A stretch of DNA of 64,000 bases from Acidimicrobiales bacterium (GCA_035630295.1 DASQKY010000042.1:1-64000); one strand, 5' to 3'; shown: positions 19,423 through 28,717, numbered from the stretch's first letter. The notes: generated by a model not told the origin, from the letters alone. Numbers and translations: made by a program.

Positions 19423-20355
19423 TCAGCGCTGGACGGCGAAGAGGGGGGTGCAGCTCGTCGGTTCGAACACCGTGAGGCGCGTCGAGGCCGGCGCCTCCGG
19501 GGTGGCCGAGACCGGGTTGCTCATGACCAGCACCTCCTGGTCATCGACCATGACCAGCCGGGAGGCCTGGACCGCTTCCAGGGCCGGCTCCACCGACCGC
19601 AGGCCCTGGTCGCAGAGGGCGGTGGCGTCGGGGGCCCGGTCGAGGCGGCCATCGGCGGCATCGGCCGCCCCCGGCGGTTGGAGGGTCCGCGGGTCGACGG
19701 CCTCGAGCTCCCGGCGCAGCGCGGCCTCGTCGGCGAAGCGGGGGAGGGCGCCTTCGGCGGTGGAGGGGACGGTGGCGGCGGCGTTGTCCTCGGCCGACCC
19801 GGCATCAGAGGGCCTGTCCTGGGCCTCGGCCCCCAGGTCCCGGGCCTGCTCCTCGGCTCGGGCCTCGTCCTCGGTCCGGGCCTCGTCCGCCGTGGCCAGC
19901 TCCGCGGCGGTGTCCCGGTTGCGGTCGTTCACGATCAGGGCCAGGCCGACCCCCACCAGCAGGATCACCACGGCGGCCACGGCCGGCCAGGCCGGCAGGC
20001 GCCGGCTCGGGCGGCGCGGGCGGCGCGGGGCCAGGGGCACGACGGCACCGGGCTCGTCGGGAACCTCGTCCGGCGACGGGTCGGCCGGGTCCTCCTGGGC
20101 GGCGTCGGGCGAGCCGAGGGCGGTGTCCAGGGCGCGGGCCCGCAGCTCGGCCAGCGTGGACTCGGCCACGGGTGGGACGGGGGCGGCCACGGCGGCCCGG
20201 GCCGCCCTCTGGTCCGCCAACCGGTCCCGCAGGGCGGGGTCGCGAGCCACCCGGCGGCGCTGCTCGGGGCTGGCGGTGTCGTCGAGGACGGCCAGGACGG
20301 CGTCGTCGTCGGGATCGAGGGCGTCGGGGCCGTCGGGCGGGAGGGGAGCGGTCAT
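19423..20355 (-). CDS. Probable membrane anti-sigma factor
   Basis: 310 residues: an acidic N-terminal cytoplasmic part (1-110), a basic patch RRPRRPSRR, one membrane helix at about 123-142, an acidic coiled stretch and an extracytoplasmic domain. It overlaps the end of the sigma factor gene by four bases and occupies the position of Rv3912, the anti-SigM gene of Mycobacterium, so an anti-sigma role is the natural inference. No zinc-binding HxxxCxxC motif of the classic anti-sigma domain is present. Confidence 0.75.
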   Translation of the reverse strand: MTAPLPPDGPDALDPDDDAVLAVLDDTASPEQRRRVARDPALRDRLADQRAARAAVAAPVPPVAESTLAELRARALDTALGSPDAAQEDPADPSPDEVPDEPGAVVPLAPRRPRRPSRRLPAWPAVAAVVILLVGVGLALIVNDRNRDTAAELATADEARTEDEARAEEQARDLGAEAQDRPSDAGSAEDNAAATVPSTAEGALPRFADEAALRRELEAVDPRTLQPPGAADAADGRLDRAPDATALCDQGLRSVEPALEAVQASRLVMVDDQEVLVMSNPVSATPEAPASTRLTVFEPTSCTPLFAVQR

Positions 20356-20963
20356 GGCTGGAGGCTGGGACGATCGGGGGCCGGGGTCTGGTTCCCGGCG
20401 GTGGGGGAGCCGGGGTCGGCGGCGGCGGCGGCGCCCAGGGCCCGGGCCAGGTGGGCCCGGCCCCGGGCGATGCGCGAGCGCACCGTGCCGGGGGGCAGGT
20501 CCAGCAGGGTGGCGATCTCCGCGTAGTCGTGGCCCAGGACGTCGCGCAGCACCACGGGGGCCCGGAACTCCGGGGCCAGGGAGGCCAGCGCGGCGTCCAG
20601 GTCGGTGCGGTCGGCCACCCCGTCGGCCACGCCGGGCGGCCCGGCCGGGTCGGGGGCCTCCTGCTCCGGGAGGGCGTCGGCCGGACGCCGCCCCCGACGG
20701 CGCAGCTCGTCCAGGCAGGCGTTGGTGGCCACGCGGTGCATCCAGGTCGAGACCTTGGACCGGCCGTCGAAGCGGGGGAGCCCCCGCACGATGGCGATCA
20801 TGGCCTCCTGGAGGGCGTCGACGGCGTCGGTGGGATCACCGGTGACCCGGCGGCAGAGGGCGTGGAGCTGTTGCTCGTGCCGGCGCAGCAGCGCGTCGAG
20901 GGCATCGCGGTCACCGGCCCGGGCCGCCGGGAGCAGGTCGGCGTCGGGGTCTGCCGCGGTCAC
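20352..20963 (-). CDS. sigM: ECF RNA polymerase sigma factor, SigM-like
   Basis: 203 residues with sigma region 2 (LHALCRRVTGDPTDAVDALQ, then FDGRSKVSTWMHRVATNACLDELRRR) and region 4 (LASLAPEFRAPVVLRDVLG, YAEIATLLDLPPGTVRSRIARGR). These bind the -10 and -35 elements. The GTG at 20963 overlaps the stop of the upstream kinase gene (GTGA). Between the kinase and the anti-sigma gene it holds the same position as sigM (Rv3911) of Mycobacterium. Target promoters cannot be told from this window. Confidence 0.93.
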   Translation of the reverse strand: MTAADPDADLLPAARAGDRDALDALLRRHEQQLHALCRRVTGDPTDAVDALQEAMIAIVRGLPRFDGRSKVSTWMHRVATNACLDELRRRGRRPADALPEQEAPDPAGPPGVADGVADRTDLDAALASLAPEFRAPVVLRDVLGHDYAEIATLLDLPPGTVRSRIARGRAHLARALGAAAAADPGSPTAGNQTPAPDRPSLQP

Positions 20964-22552
20964 GAGCGCACCGTCACCACGGCCTCGGCCACCTGGACGG
21001 TGCCGTCCTCGCTGGCCCGGGTGATCCACAGCAGGACGTAGCGGCCGCCGGTGCCGCCCAGGTCGAGGCGGATGTCGCCGTCGATCCCCTCCGACCGGCC
21101 GAGGGCCTCGCCCCACGTCGTGACGTCCGCACCGGGCCGATCGTCGAGCACGTAGGCCTCGGCCGTCCAACCGGAGCTGGGAGAGGTGAGGGCCAAGGCC
21201 TCGGCGGTGCGCGACGTCCCCAGGTCGAGCAACAGCCCCACCCCGGGCTTCCGGACGGTGATGTCGGGGTCGCGGTATCGCTCGGTGTGCCACGCCGTGG
21301 CCGGGTCCCCGTCGACGGCCAGCCCGACATCCCCGTCGTTCTCGCCCGGCGGCCCCGTGCCGAACGGGTCGAAGGTGGTGGCGCCGGCCAGCTCGGCGGC
21401 CTCGTCGGACGGGCCCACCACCTGCCAGGCCAGGGCGCCGGCGACCACCACGGCCACCACGACCACGCCCAGGAGGAGCGCCGACCGGACCGTCCGCCGG
21501 GGGCGGGCCGCCCGGGCCGGGACCGGGGCCGGCGCGTGGCCGGTGGGGGACGGTCCGGAGGGGGCCGGGGACTGGGATGGGGGAGAGGGCGCCGGCGGTG
21601 AGGCGGTCGGGGGCTCCGGCGAGCGCCAGTCGTGGGCCGGGGGGCCACCCGGTGCCCGGTCCCCGGCCGGCGAGGCGGGGACGACCGCGGCCCGCCCGGC
21701 GGCCAGGGCGGCCAGGGCCCGGCCCAGGGTGGTGGCGTCGGCCCACCGGTCCTCGGGCCGTCGGGCCAGGGCCCGCAGGACGACCTGCTCGTAGGAGGGC
21801 TCCAGGTCGGGCCGCAGGGAGCGGGGGGCCGGCGGGTCGTGGTGGAGGCGGGCCAGGGCCGTGCCCGCCTCGGTGTCGGCGTGGAACGGCACCCGTCCGC
21901 ACACCATCTCGAACAGGACCACGCCCAGGGCGTAGACGTCGGCCCGACCGTCGACCCTGGTCCCCTCGACCTGTTCGGGGGCCAGGTACTTGGCCGTACC
22001 CAGCATCTGGCGGCCGGTGGTGATGTCGCCGGTCTCGGTGGCCTTGGCGATGCCGAAGTCGGTCACCACCACCCGCCCGCCCACGGCCAGCAGCACGTTG
22101 GCCGGCTTGATGTCGCGGTGGACGATCCCGGCGGCGTGGGCCACGGTCAGGGCCTGGGCGATCCGGGCCGCGATCCGGGCCGCCTCGGCCGGGGCCAGCC
22201 GGCCCTCCTGGTCGAGGCGGTCCCGCAGGGTGGTCCCGTCGACGAGCTCCATGACGATGGCCTCCAGGCCGTCCTCGGAGCAGGTGTCGTACACCGAGAC
22301 GACGGCCGAGTGCCCGAGGCGGGCGGCGGCCAGGGCCTCGGCCCGGAACCGGGCGACGAACGAGCTGTCCTGGGCCAGGTGCTCGTGGAGCACCTTGACG
22401 GCCACCGGCCGGCCCAGCACCTCGTCCCGGGCCACCCACACCCGGGCCATGCCCCCGCTGGCCAGGGGTCGCTCCAGCCGGTAGCGGCCGGCCAGGAGGG
22501 TCCCCGGGCGGGCCGCACCGGGCGCGCCGAGGTCAGGAGGTGGGGAACCCAT
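20960..22552 (-). CDS. Membrane Ser/Thr protein kinase with extracellular domain
   Basis: 530 residues. Kinase domain at about 20-275 with all main catalytic motifs: glycine-rich loop LASGGMARVWVA, lysine in AVKVL, HRDIKPANVLL, DFGIAK and APEQ. Then a Pro/Ser/Ala-rich linker, one membrane helix at about 350-370 (SALLLGVVVVAVVVAGALAW) and an extracellular domain of about 150 residues resembling a discoidin/CBM-like fold (AVDGDPATAWHTERY, RYVLLWITR). The equivalent Mycobacterium protein Rv3910 joins a MurJ-like flippase, a pseudokinase and a similar extracellular domain; here the flippase part is absent and the kinase looks active. Next gene is sigM-like, overlapping by four bases. Confidence 0.9.
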   Translation of the reverse strand: MGSPPPDLGAPGAARPGTLLAGRYRLERPLASGGMARVWVARDEVLGRPVAVKVLHEHLAQDSSFVARFRAEALAAARLGHSAVVSVYDTCSEDGLEAIVMELVDGTTLRDRLDQEGRLAPAEAARIAARIAQALTVAHAAGIVHRDIKPANVLLAVGGRVVVTDFGIAKATETGDITTGRQMLGTAKYLAPEQVEGTRVDGRADVYALGVVLFEMVCGRVPFHADTEAGTALARLHHDPPAPRSLRPDLEPSYEQVVLRALARRPEDRWADATTLGRALAALAAGRAAVVPASPAGDRAPGGPPAHDWRSPEPPTASPPAPSPPSQSPAPSGPSPTGHAPAPVPARAARPRRTVRSALLLGVVVVAVVVAGALAWQVVGPSDEAAELAGATTFDPFGTGPPGENDGDVGLAVDGDPATAWHTERYRDPDITVRKPGVGLLLDLGTSRTAEALALTSPSSGWTAEAYVLDDRPGADVTTWGEALGRSEGIDGDIRLDLGGTGGRYVLLWITRASEDGTVQVAEAVVTVRS

Positions 22553-22630
22553 CGGGAGGACGATAGGGGCCGGCGGCGGGCGGCCGTGGTCGCCGGAGGG
22601 GCCGGCGCCCGGTCGTCGCCCGCCGGGCGA

Positions 22631-23473
22631 TCAGGCCGGGTCCAACCAGGTGAGCCCGATCATCCGGGGCCCGCCGTGGGTGCCGATGACCGGGCCGATG
22701 GTGCTGCGGGTGTAGTTGCCGCGCCCCGCCACCTCGGCGATGAGGTCGACGAACTCCTCGGCGTCGGGCGCCTGCCCGTCGCAGATCACCAGCTGCTCCA
22801 CGTCCCCGGCCTCGACCAGGCGGTCGCGGATGAAGAGCATCTGCTTCTTGCGGGTCCGGACCTTGCCGGCCTCCTCGACGGCGCCGGAGCTGATGTCGAT
22901 GAGCGGCTTGATCGACAGGAGCGTGCCCAGCATGGCCTGGGCCCCGCCGATGCGGCCGCCCTTCTTCAGGTTCTCCAGGGTGTCGAGGCCGCCGAGGACC
23001 CGGGTGCGGGGCCGGGTCCGCTCGACCAGGGCCACCACCTCGTCGGCGCCGGCTCCGCCGGCCGCAGCCTCGGCGGCCAGGGTGACCAGGGTGCCCTGGC
23101 CCGAGGTGATCGACTTGGAGTCCACCACCCGGACGTCGAGCTTGCCCTCCAGGGCCCGGGCCGCGTTCTGGGCCGAGGCCATGGTGGCCGAGAGGTCCGA
23201 CGAGATGGTCACGCACACGACAGCGTCGGCCCCGTCGGCCGCCGCCTTCCGGAAGGCCTCCTCGAAGGAACCGGGGCTGGGGGCCGAGGTCTCGGGCAGC
23301 CCGTCGAAGGTGGCCATGCGGGCGTAGAACTCGGCGGCCGAGATGTCCTCGCGGTCGACGAGCTCCTCGTCGCCGAAGCGGATGTTGAGGGGCACGATCA
23401 CGATGCCGTGGGCGTCGACGACGTCCTGGGGGAGGTCGCTGGCGCTGTCGGTGACGAGGCGGACTCCAGCCAT
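22631..23473 (-). CDS. DegV family fatty-acid-binding protein
   Basis: 280 residues with the DegV N-terminus VRLVTDSASDLPQDVVDAHGI, the motif TSAPSPGSFEEAF (ligand-contacting serine loop), and the C-terminal IGTHGGPRMIGL. Family members bind a fatty acid; some act with fatty acid kinase to feed exogenous fatty acids into lipid synthesis. ATG at 23473 with GAAGGGAA upstream. Lies between the kinase and the DUF6049 gene, a position normally held by a murJ homologue in related genomes. Confidence 0.93.
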   Translation of the reverse strand: MAGVRLVTDSASDLPQDVVDAHGIVIVPLNIRFGDEELVDREDISAAEFYARMATFDGLPETSAPSPGSFEEAFRKAAADGADAVVCVTISSDLSATMASAQNAARALEGKLDVRVVDSKSITSGQGTLVTLAAEAAAGGAGADEVVALVERTRPRTRVLGGLDTLENLKKGGRIGGAQAMLGTLLSIKPLIDISSGAVEEAGKVRTRKKQMLFIRDRLVEAGDVEQLVICDGQAPDAEEFVDLIAEVAGRGNYTRSTIGPVIGTHGGPRMIGLTWLDPA

Positions 23474-23556
23474 GGGGTTCCCTTCGGGTGGGGCGGGTGG
23501 GGTGGCGGCGGGGGACCCGGCCGATCCGGCCTTCGACCGCCGGGCGGCGTTCCGGG

Positions 23557-25644
23557 TTACCTCCGGCCCGACCCGGGGGTGACGGGGACCTCGGCGCCGG
23601 GCCCGGCCGAGGCCCCTCGGGGCCCCTCGACCAGGGCGTCGGCCGCGGCCCGGGCCGCGGCCTCGCGCCGGGCCCGCCGGCTGCGGCGCCAGTGCCGGGC
23701 CCACCACAGGACGAGGAACACCACCGCCCCCACCGACAGGAACAGGCCGATGCCGGAGATGGCGGTCGAGCGCACCGTGTAGCGCACCTCGTCGAGCACC
23801 TCGACGCCGTCCGGCGTCCGGACCGTGATGTCGAAGGCGGCGTCGCCCGGGGCGCGGGCGTGCACCGCCACCGGGACCCGCGTCGTGCCCGGCTCCAGGG
23901 TCACCAGCTGGCGGGCGCCGTCGGGCAGCTCGATGTGGCTGCTGGCGTCGATCTCGACCAGGACCTGCACCGGCTCGTCGAACCCGCTGCGGAAGTGGAG
24001 CGGCACCGTGCCGTCGCTGGCGGTGAGGGTGATGGTCTGCCGGGGCGGGGCCTCGATGCCGGTGAGGCCGCGGTCGACGGTGGCCAGGACCCGCTCGACG
24101 TAGCGGCGGCGTTCGGCCGCGGTCGACGTCGCCGCCCCGGACAGCAGGAGGCGCTGGTCGAGGGCGAGGACGGTCCCGTTGCGGGCCCCGGTCATAGAGG
24201 CGTAGGAGGCCAGGCGGGCCCGGGCCCGGCGCAGGGCCTCGGGTTGGTCACCGAGGTCCTCCAGCATCACCCCGGGCAGGGCTCGCTCGGGACCGACCGC
24301 CACCCGGGCCACCAGGTCGGTGATCGTGGTCGGCTGGACCGGGGCCGCGGGGTCGAGGAGGAGGTCGGCCAACCCGGCCAGTTCCTCGCCCCGGCCCGGC
24401 CACCCGGGCGGGGCCACCAGCGTGACCCCCGCCGGGCGCTCCTCCCTCGCCGCCAGGAGGGCGAGCTGGGCGGCCAGCCCGGACCGGTCGAGGACCGGGT
24501 CGCCCCGGAAGGTCAACAGGGTGGTCAGGTGGGTGTCGGCCGGGACCGCCACCACGGAACGGCCCTCGCCGGCCGAGACGGTGAAGGGCACCTCGGGCAC
24601 CGAGGTGTCGAGGGCGCCGGGGCCGAAGACCACGGTGCGGACCCCCACGTTCCACAGCTCGGCCACGGCCGGCGGGGTCAGGCCGCTCCGGCTCAGGAAC
24701 GTGCTGCTGTCCACCGGTCCCAACCGGTCGGTGAGGACGGCGTTGCCCCGGACCCGCTGGCGCGTGAGCTCCTCCCCCAGGCCGGCCTCGACCCAGGCCG
24801 ACAGCGGCACGTCGACGTAGGGGGCGTCGAGGACCTGGCGGTCCCGGGAGGCGCGCCGCAGGTCGGCCAGGAGCTCCGTGCCCGCGCCATCGCGGGCCAG
24901 GGCCTCGATGGTCTCGGGGCGGGGGGCCAGGGTGGCCGGCAGGTCGGCGCTGAACGACAGCCCGTCGACGATGACCTCGCCCTCGTCCACCACCTCCGGG
25001 GGCAGCCGGGCGGTGCCGTCGGCTCCGACGGTCGGCTCGGCCCCGAAGGACAGGACCGGGGCCACCAGCAGCGGTGAGCGGTCGGCGCCCTGCTCGCGCC
25101 CGCTGGGCACGCGGGTCAGGAAGGCGACCGTGCCCCCCACCCGGCCGCCGTCGCCGTCGCGCACCTCCACCTCGACCGGGTAGACGCCAGGCCGCAAACC
25201 GTCCGGCAGGAACTTCCAGCCCGGGATGTCGGCCGCCTCGCTCTCCAGGGTCACGGCCAGGGACACCCGCCGCCCGCCGCCCTCGGCAGTGGGCTGGGTG
25301 GCCAGGTCCACCGGCGGGATGGTGGCCTTGCGGTCCCCCTCCACCACCCCGAACAGGGCGCGGTCCAAGGCCTCCCGGTCGGCCAGCCCGTCGCGGATCA
25401 CGGCCCGCACCTGCCCGTCGGCCGGCGCGCCCTGGACCCGCAGGTCCAGGGTCCAGGTGCCGGTCCGGGGCACCCACGACGACGCCTCGATCCCGGTCAG
25501 GCGCACCTCGGACGCGGCCGGGTCCTGGGCCGCCGCGGCCGCCGGCCGGGCCAGGGCCACCGCGGCCAGGACGAGGACGGCCAGCACGGCCCCGGCGGCG
25601 CGCCGGCCGGGGCCGGCACCGGCCCCGGCCGTCCGAGCGCTCAC
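23557..25644 (-). CDS. Large secreted/membrane-anchored DUF6049 protein
   Basis: 695 residues with a signal peptide (AAGAVLAVLVLAAVALARPAAAA at about 16-38), a large extracytoplasmic part and a C-terminal membrane helix (GIGLFLSVGAVVFLVLWWAR) with a basic tail. Layout and place beside the kinase and sigM-like genes match Rv3909 of Mycobacterium (DUF6049), whose function is not firmly known but is tied to cell-envelope construction. GTG start at 25644 overlaps the stop of the upstream GNAT gene (GTGA). Confidence 0.85.
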   Translation of the reverse strand: MSARTAGAGAGPGRRAAGAVLAVLVLAAVALARPAAAAAQDPAASEVRLTGIEASSWVPRTGTWTLDLRVQGAPADGQVRAVIRDGLADREALDRALFGVVEGDRKATIPPVDLATQPTAEGGGRRVSLAVTLESEAADIPGWKFLPDGLRPGVYPVEVEVRDGDGGRVGGTVAFLTRVPSGREQGADRSPLLVAPVLSFGAEPTVGADGTARLPPEVVDEGEVIVDGLSFSADLPATLAPRPETIEALARDGAGTELLADLRRASRDRQVLDAPYVDVPLSAWVEAGLGEELTRQRVRGNAVLTDRLGPVDSSTFLSRSGLTPPAVAELWNVGVRTVVFGPGALDTSVPEVPFTVSAGEGRSVVAVPADTHLTTLLTFRGDPVLDRSGLAAQLALLAAREERPAGVTLVAPPGWPGRGEELAGLADLLLDPAAPVQPTTITDLVARVAVGPERALPGVMLEDLGDQPEALRRARARLASYASMTGARNGTVLALDQRLLLSGAATSTAAERRRYVERVLATVDRGLTGIEAPPRQTITLTASDGTVPLHFRSGFDEPVQVLVEIDASSHIELPDGARQLVTLEPGTTRVPVAVHARAPGDAAFDITVRTPDGVEVLDEVRYTVRSTAISGIGLFLSVGAVVFLVLWWARHWRRSRRARREAAARAAADALVEGPRGASAGPGAEVPVTPGSGRR

Positions 25645-26399
25645 CCGGGCCCGTCCACGGGACGGGTCAGCACGGTCAGGCCGTCGGGCTGGAGCACGAA
25701 GCCGAGGCGCCGGTAGAGGTGGAGCGCCCCCTCGTTGCCGACCTGGGTGTTGACCACCACGTCCAGGGCCCGCCGCCGGCGGAGCCAGTGCAGGCCGTCG
25801 AGGACGAGGGCCCGGCCCAGCCCCTGGCCGCGGCGGTGGGGGTCCACGGCCAGCCGCTGCAGGTAGCCACGGTCACCGGACCGGCCGGTCACGGCGTAAC
25901 CGACCACGTCGGGATCGGCCAGCACCCGGAAGCGAGCCGTGGTGGTGGCCCGGACGGCGTCGTCGAGCCCGGCCCGGTCGAGGCGCCAGAAGGGCTCGAA
26001 GGCCCGGGCGTCCACCATCAGGGCAGCATCCTGGTCGCGCCGCCGGGCCCGGCGCGGGCCACCGGCGATCGGGGGCACGGCGTCCACCTCGACCAGGTCG
26101 TGGCGCAGCAGGTGCAGGCGTTCGTGCACGGCGAACCCGGCGGCCAGGAACGGCTCCACCTCGGCCTGGGCCAGGGCCCCGGTCACCACCCGGCGGGCCC
26201 CCCGCCGGGCGGCGAGGTCGACGGCGACCCGGAGGTCGCCGGGGGTGGGCGCGGCGCCGGGCCGGACGGCCACCAGGGCCACGTCGTTCCGGCCCCGCCA
26301 CGCCGCCACCCGGACGCCCCGCGGCACCCCCGTGGGCACCGGTGGCGCGGCCCCCGGGCCGTGGAGCCGGGGCGGAGGGAGGGCATCGGCGGCGTCCAC
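25641..26399 (-). CDS. GNAT family N-acetyltransferase
   Basis: 252 residues. The C-terminal half is a GNAT fold with the acetyl-CoA motif LQRLAVDPHRRGQGLGRALV and the closing NEGALHLYRRLGFVLQP. The N-terminal half is a degenerate, related domain. Substrate unknown. GTG start at 26399; it heads the leftward DUF6049 transcription unit and is divergent from the deacetylase gene with a 122-base spacer. Confidence 0.9.
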   Translation of the reverse strand: MDAADALPPPRLHGPGAAPPVPTGVPRGVRVAAWRGRNDVALVAVRPGAAPTPGDLRVAVDLAARRGARRVVTGALAQAEVEPFLAAGFAVHERLHLLRHDLVEVDAVPPIAGGPRRARRRDQDAALMVDARAFEPFWRLDRAGLDDAVRATTTARFRVLADPDVVGYAVTGRSGDRGYLQRLAVDPHRRGQGLGRALVLDGLHWLRRRRALDVVVNTQVGNEGALHLYRRLGFVLQPDGLTVLTRPVDGPG

Positions 26400-26521
26400 G
26401 CCCTCCGAAGCCTAAAGGCGCCCGCCCGGGAGGGCGGGATCACCCGGCCCGGGCCGGCCACCGGTGGGGGTGGCGAGGCGGCCCGGTAGCGGGTCCCGGG
26501 ACAGGGCCGTAGCGTCGAGGT

Positions 26522-27532
26522 GTGACCCTGCTCGTCGCCTCCGACCCCCGGTTCTGGGAGCACGAGGCCGGCACCGGGCACCCGGAGCGCCCGGCCCGGC
26601 TCGACGCCGTGGAGCGGGGCATCGAGGCGGCCGGCCTGTCCGAGGCGGTGACCCGGGTGGCGCCCCGGCCCGCCACCGACGAGGAGCTGGCCCGGGTCCA
26701 CGATCCGGCCCTGGTGGCGGCGCTGGACCGCTTCGGCGAGGCCGGCGGGGGGGCGATCGACGCCGACACCGCCATCGGCCCGCGGTCCATGGGCGCGGCT
26801 CGCCTGGCCGTCGGCGCCGGCCTGGTGCTGGCCGAACGGTTGTCGGCCGGCGACGGCGAGGCCGGCTTCTGCGCCGTGCGCCCTCCCGGGCACCACGCCA
26901 CGCCCCGGCGGGCCATGGGCTTCTGCCTGTTCAACAACGTGGCCGTGGTGGCCGCCACCCTGGCCGCGGCGGGCGAGCGGGTGACGATCGTCGACTACGA
27001 CGCCCACCACGGCAACGGCACCCAGGACGCCTTCTGGGACGACGGGCGGGTGCTGTACGCATCGCTGCACGAGTGGCCGCTGTACCCGGGGACCGGCGCC
27101 CTCCACGAGACCGGCGCCGGGCCCGGCGCCGGGTCGACCATCAACGTGCCCCTGCCCGCCGGGGCCACCGGCGACGTGTACCGCCAGGCCGTGGCCGACC
27201 TCATCGCCCCGGCCGCCGAGGCCCACGGCACCACGTGGCTGCTCGTCTCCGCCGGCTTCGATGCCCACCGGGCCGACCCCCTGACCGGCCTGGGGCTCAC
27301 GGCCGCCGACTTCGCCGATGTCACCGGCGACCTGCTGGCCCTGGCCCCGCCCGGGCGCCGCCTGCTGTTCCTGGAGGGCGGCTACGACCTCGACGGGTTG
27401 GCGGCGTCGGTGGGGGCCACGTTGGGACGGGTGCTGGGCCTCGACCACCGGCCCGAGCGCCCCACGTCCGGGGGCCCGGGGGCCGAGGTCGTGGGGGCGG
27501 CCCAGGCGGTCCACGCCCGGGCCGGCGCCTGA
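26522..27532 (+). CDS. Histone-deacetylase-superfamily protein
   Basis: 336 residues of the class II HDAC / acetylpolyamine amidohydrolase type. Zinc and catalytic motifs are intact: RPPGHHATPRRAMGFCLFNN with the catalytic histidine pair, VDYDAHHGNGTQ with zinc ligands Asp and His, SAGFDAHRADPL with the second Asp, and LEGGYDL. Bacterial relatives deacetylate polyamines, acetoin-pathway enzymes or other small substrates; which applies here cannot be told. GTG start at 26522. Confidence 0.93.
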   Translation: MTLLVASDPRFWEHEAGTGHPERPARLDAVERGIEAAGLSEAVTRVAPRPATDEELARVHDPALVAALDRFGEAGGGAIDADTAIGPRSMGAARLAVGAGLVLAERLSAGDGEAGFCAVRPPGHHATPRRAMGFCLFNNVAVVAATLAAAGERVTIVDYDAHHGNGTQDAFWDDGRVLYASLHEWPLYPGTGALHETGAGPGAGSTINVPLPAGATGDVYRQAVADLIAPAAEAHGTTWLLVSAGFDAHRADPLTGLGLTAADFADVTGDLLALAPPGRRLLFLEGGYDLDGLAASVGATLGRVLGLDHRPERPTSGGPGAEVVGAAQAVHARAGA

Positions 27533-27634
27533 GCGGCCCGTCGGCTCCTCACATCGGGCCGGCATCCGCCGACGGGACAGGGGTCCGGTGCGCTGGCACC
27601 GGGTCGCTGACCCCTCCGAGCGGAGACCCATCCC

Positions 27635-28717
27635 GTGCCCGACCTGGCCCAGCTCCTCAACCACTTGGCCGAGCGCCGGGGTTCCGACCTGATCGTGAAG
27701 GTCGGCTCGGCGCCCCACCTCCGCATCGACGGTCACCTGCACGCCACCGACATGGCCCCCCTGGGCCCGACGGAGATCGAGGCGATCCTCACCGAGCTGC
27801 TGCCGGTGGCCAAGGCCGAGGAGCTCCTGGAGCGGGGCGAGGTCGACGTGGCCCACGGCCTGGCCGGCGTGGGCCGCTTCCGCATCAACGTCTTCCGGCA
27901 GCGGGGCTCGCTCAGCCTCGCAGTGCGCCGGGTGGTCCCGGGGGCGCCGGCCATCGCCGATCTCAGCCTGCCCGGGGTGGTGGAGAAGCTGGCCATGGAG
28001 GACGCCGGCCTCATCGTCGTGGCCGGCCCGGCGGCGTCGGGCAAGACCACCACGGTGGCCGCCCTCCTCGACCACGTGAACGCCACCCGGGCCCGCCACA
28101 TCGTGACCATCGAGGACCCGATCGAGGTCCTCCTGGCCGACAAGCGCTCACTGGTGAGCCAGCGGGAGATCGGCAGCGACGCCCTGACCGTCTCCGACGC
28201 CCTCCACCGGGTGGGCCGGCAGAACGCGGACGTCATCTTCGTGAGCGACATCCCCGACACCGCAGCGGCCGAGCGACTGGTCTCCGAGGCCCTGTCGGGT
28301 CGCCTGGTGGTGGTGACCATGCCCGCCCTCTCGGCGGCCGAGACCGTGACCCGGCTGGTCGACTTCTACCCGCCCCACCTCCAGCGCCAGGCCCGCTACT
28401 CGATCGCCCAGGTGCTGCGGGGCGTGGTGGCCCAACGCCTCTTGGACCGGGTCGACGGGCGGGGCCGGGTCCCGGCCGTCGAGGTCCTGATCGGCACGCC
28501 CAAGGTCAGCGAGGCCATCTCCGCCGGAGCCGACGAGTCGGTGCTGGAGGGCCTCATGCGCGAGGGCGAGTACCACGGCATGCAGACCTTCGACCAGGCC
28601 CTGCTCGGCCTCTACCAGGACTCGGTCATCAGCGTGCGCGACGCCGTGCACGCCGCTGCCCGCCCCGAGGACCTGCGCATCGCCATGCAGCACGCCGGCA
28701 TGGCCGCGGCCTACTGA
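27635..28717 (+). CDS. PilT/PilU-like ATPase with degenerate catalytic motifs
   Basis: 360 residues aligned over the full length of PilT retraction ATPases: N-terminal domain (SDLIVKVGSAPHLRIDG), Walker A region GPAASGKTTT at 131-140 (usual GPTGSGKST), Asp box VTIEDPIE, SQREIGSDAL, and a C-terminal AIRNLI-like region. Three normally strict positions differ. The Walker B segment LVGEMRD reads FVSDIPD (catalytic Glu changed to Asp, Arg to Pro) and the His-box segment GTLHT reads VTMPA. No other pilus gene is in the window. It may be a low-activity or non-hydrolysing paralogue rather than a motor; function uncertain. Confidence 0.88.
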   Translation: MPDLAQLLNHLAERRGSDLIVKVGSAPHLRIDGHLHATDMAPLGPTEIEAILTELLPVAKAEELLERGEVDVAHGLAGVGRFRINVFRQRGSLSLAVRRVVPGAPAIADLSLPGVVEKLAMEDAGLIVVAGPAASGKTTTVAALLDHVNATRARHIVTIEDPIEVLLADKRSLVSQREIGSDALTVSDALHRVGRQNADVIFVSDIPDTAAAERLVSEALSGRLVVVTMPALSAAETVTRLVDFYPPHLQRQARYSIAQVLRGVVAQRLLDRVDGRGRVPAVEVLIGTPKVSEAISAGADESVLEGLMREGEYHGMQTFDQALLGLYQDSVISVRDAVHAAARPEDLRIAMQHAGMAAAY

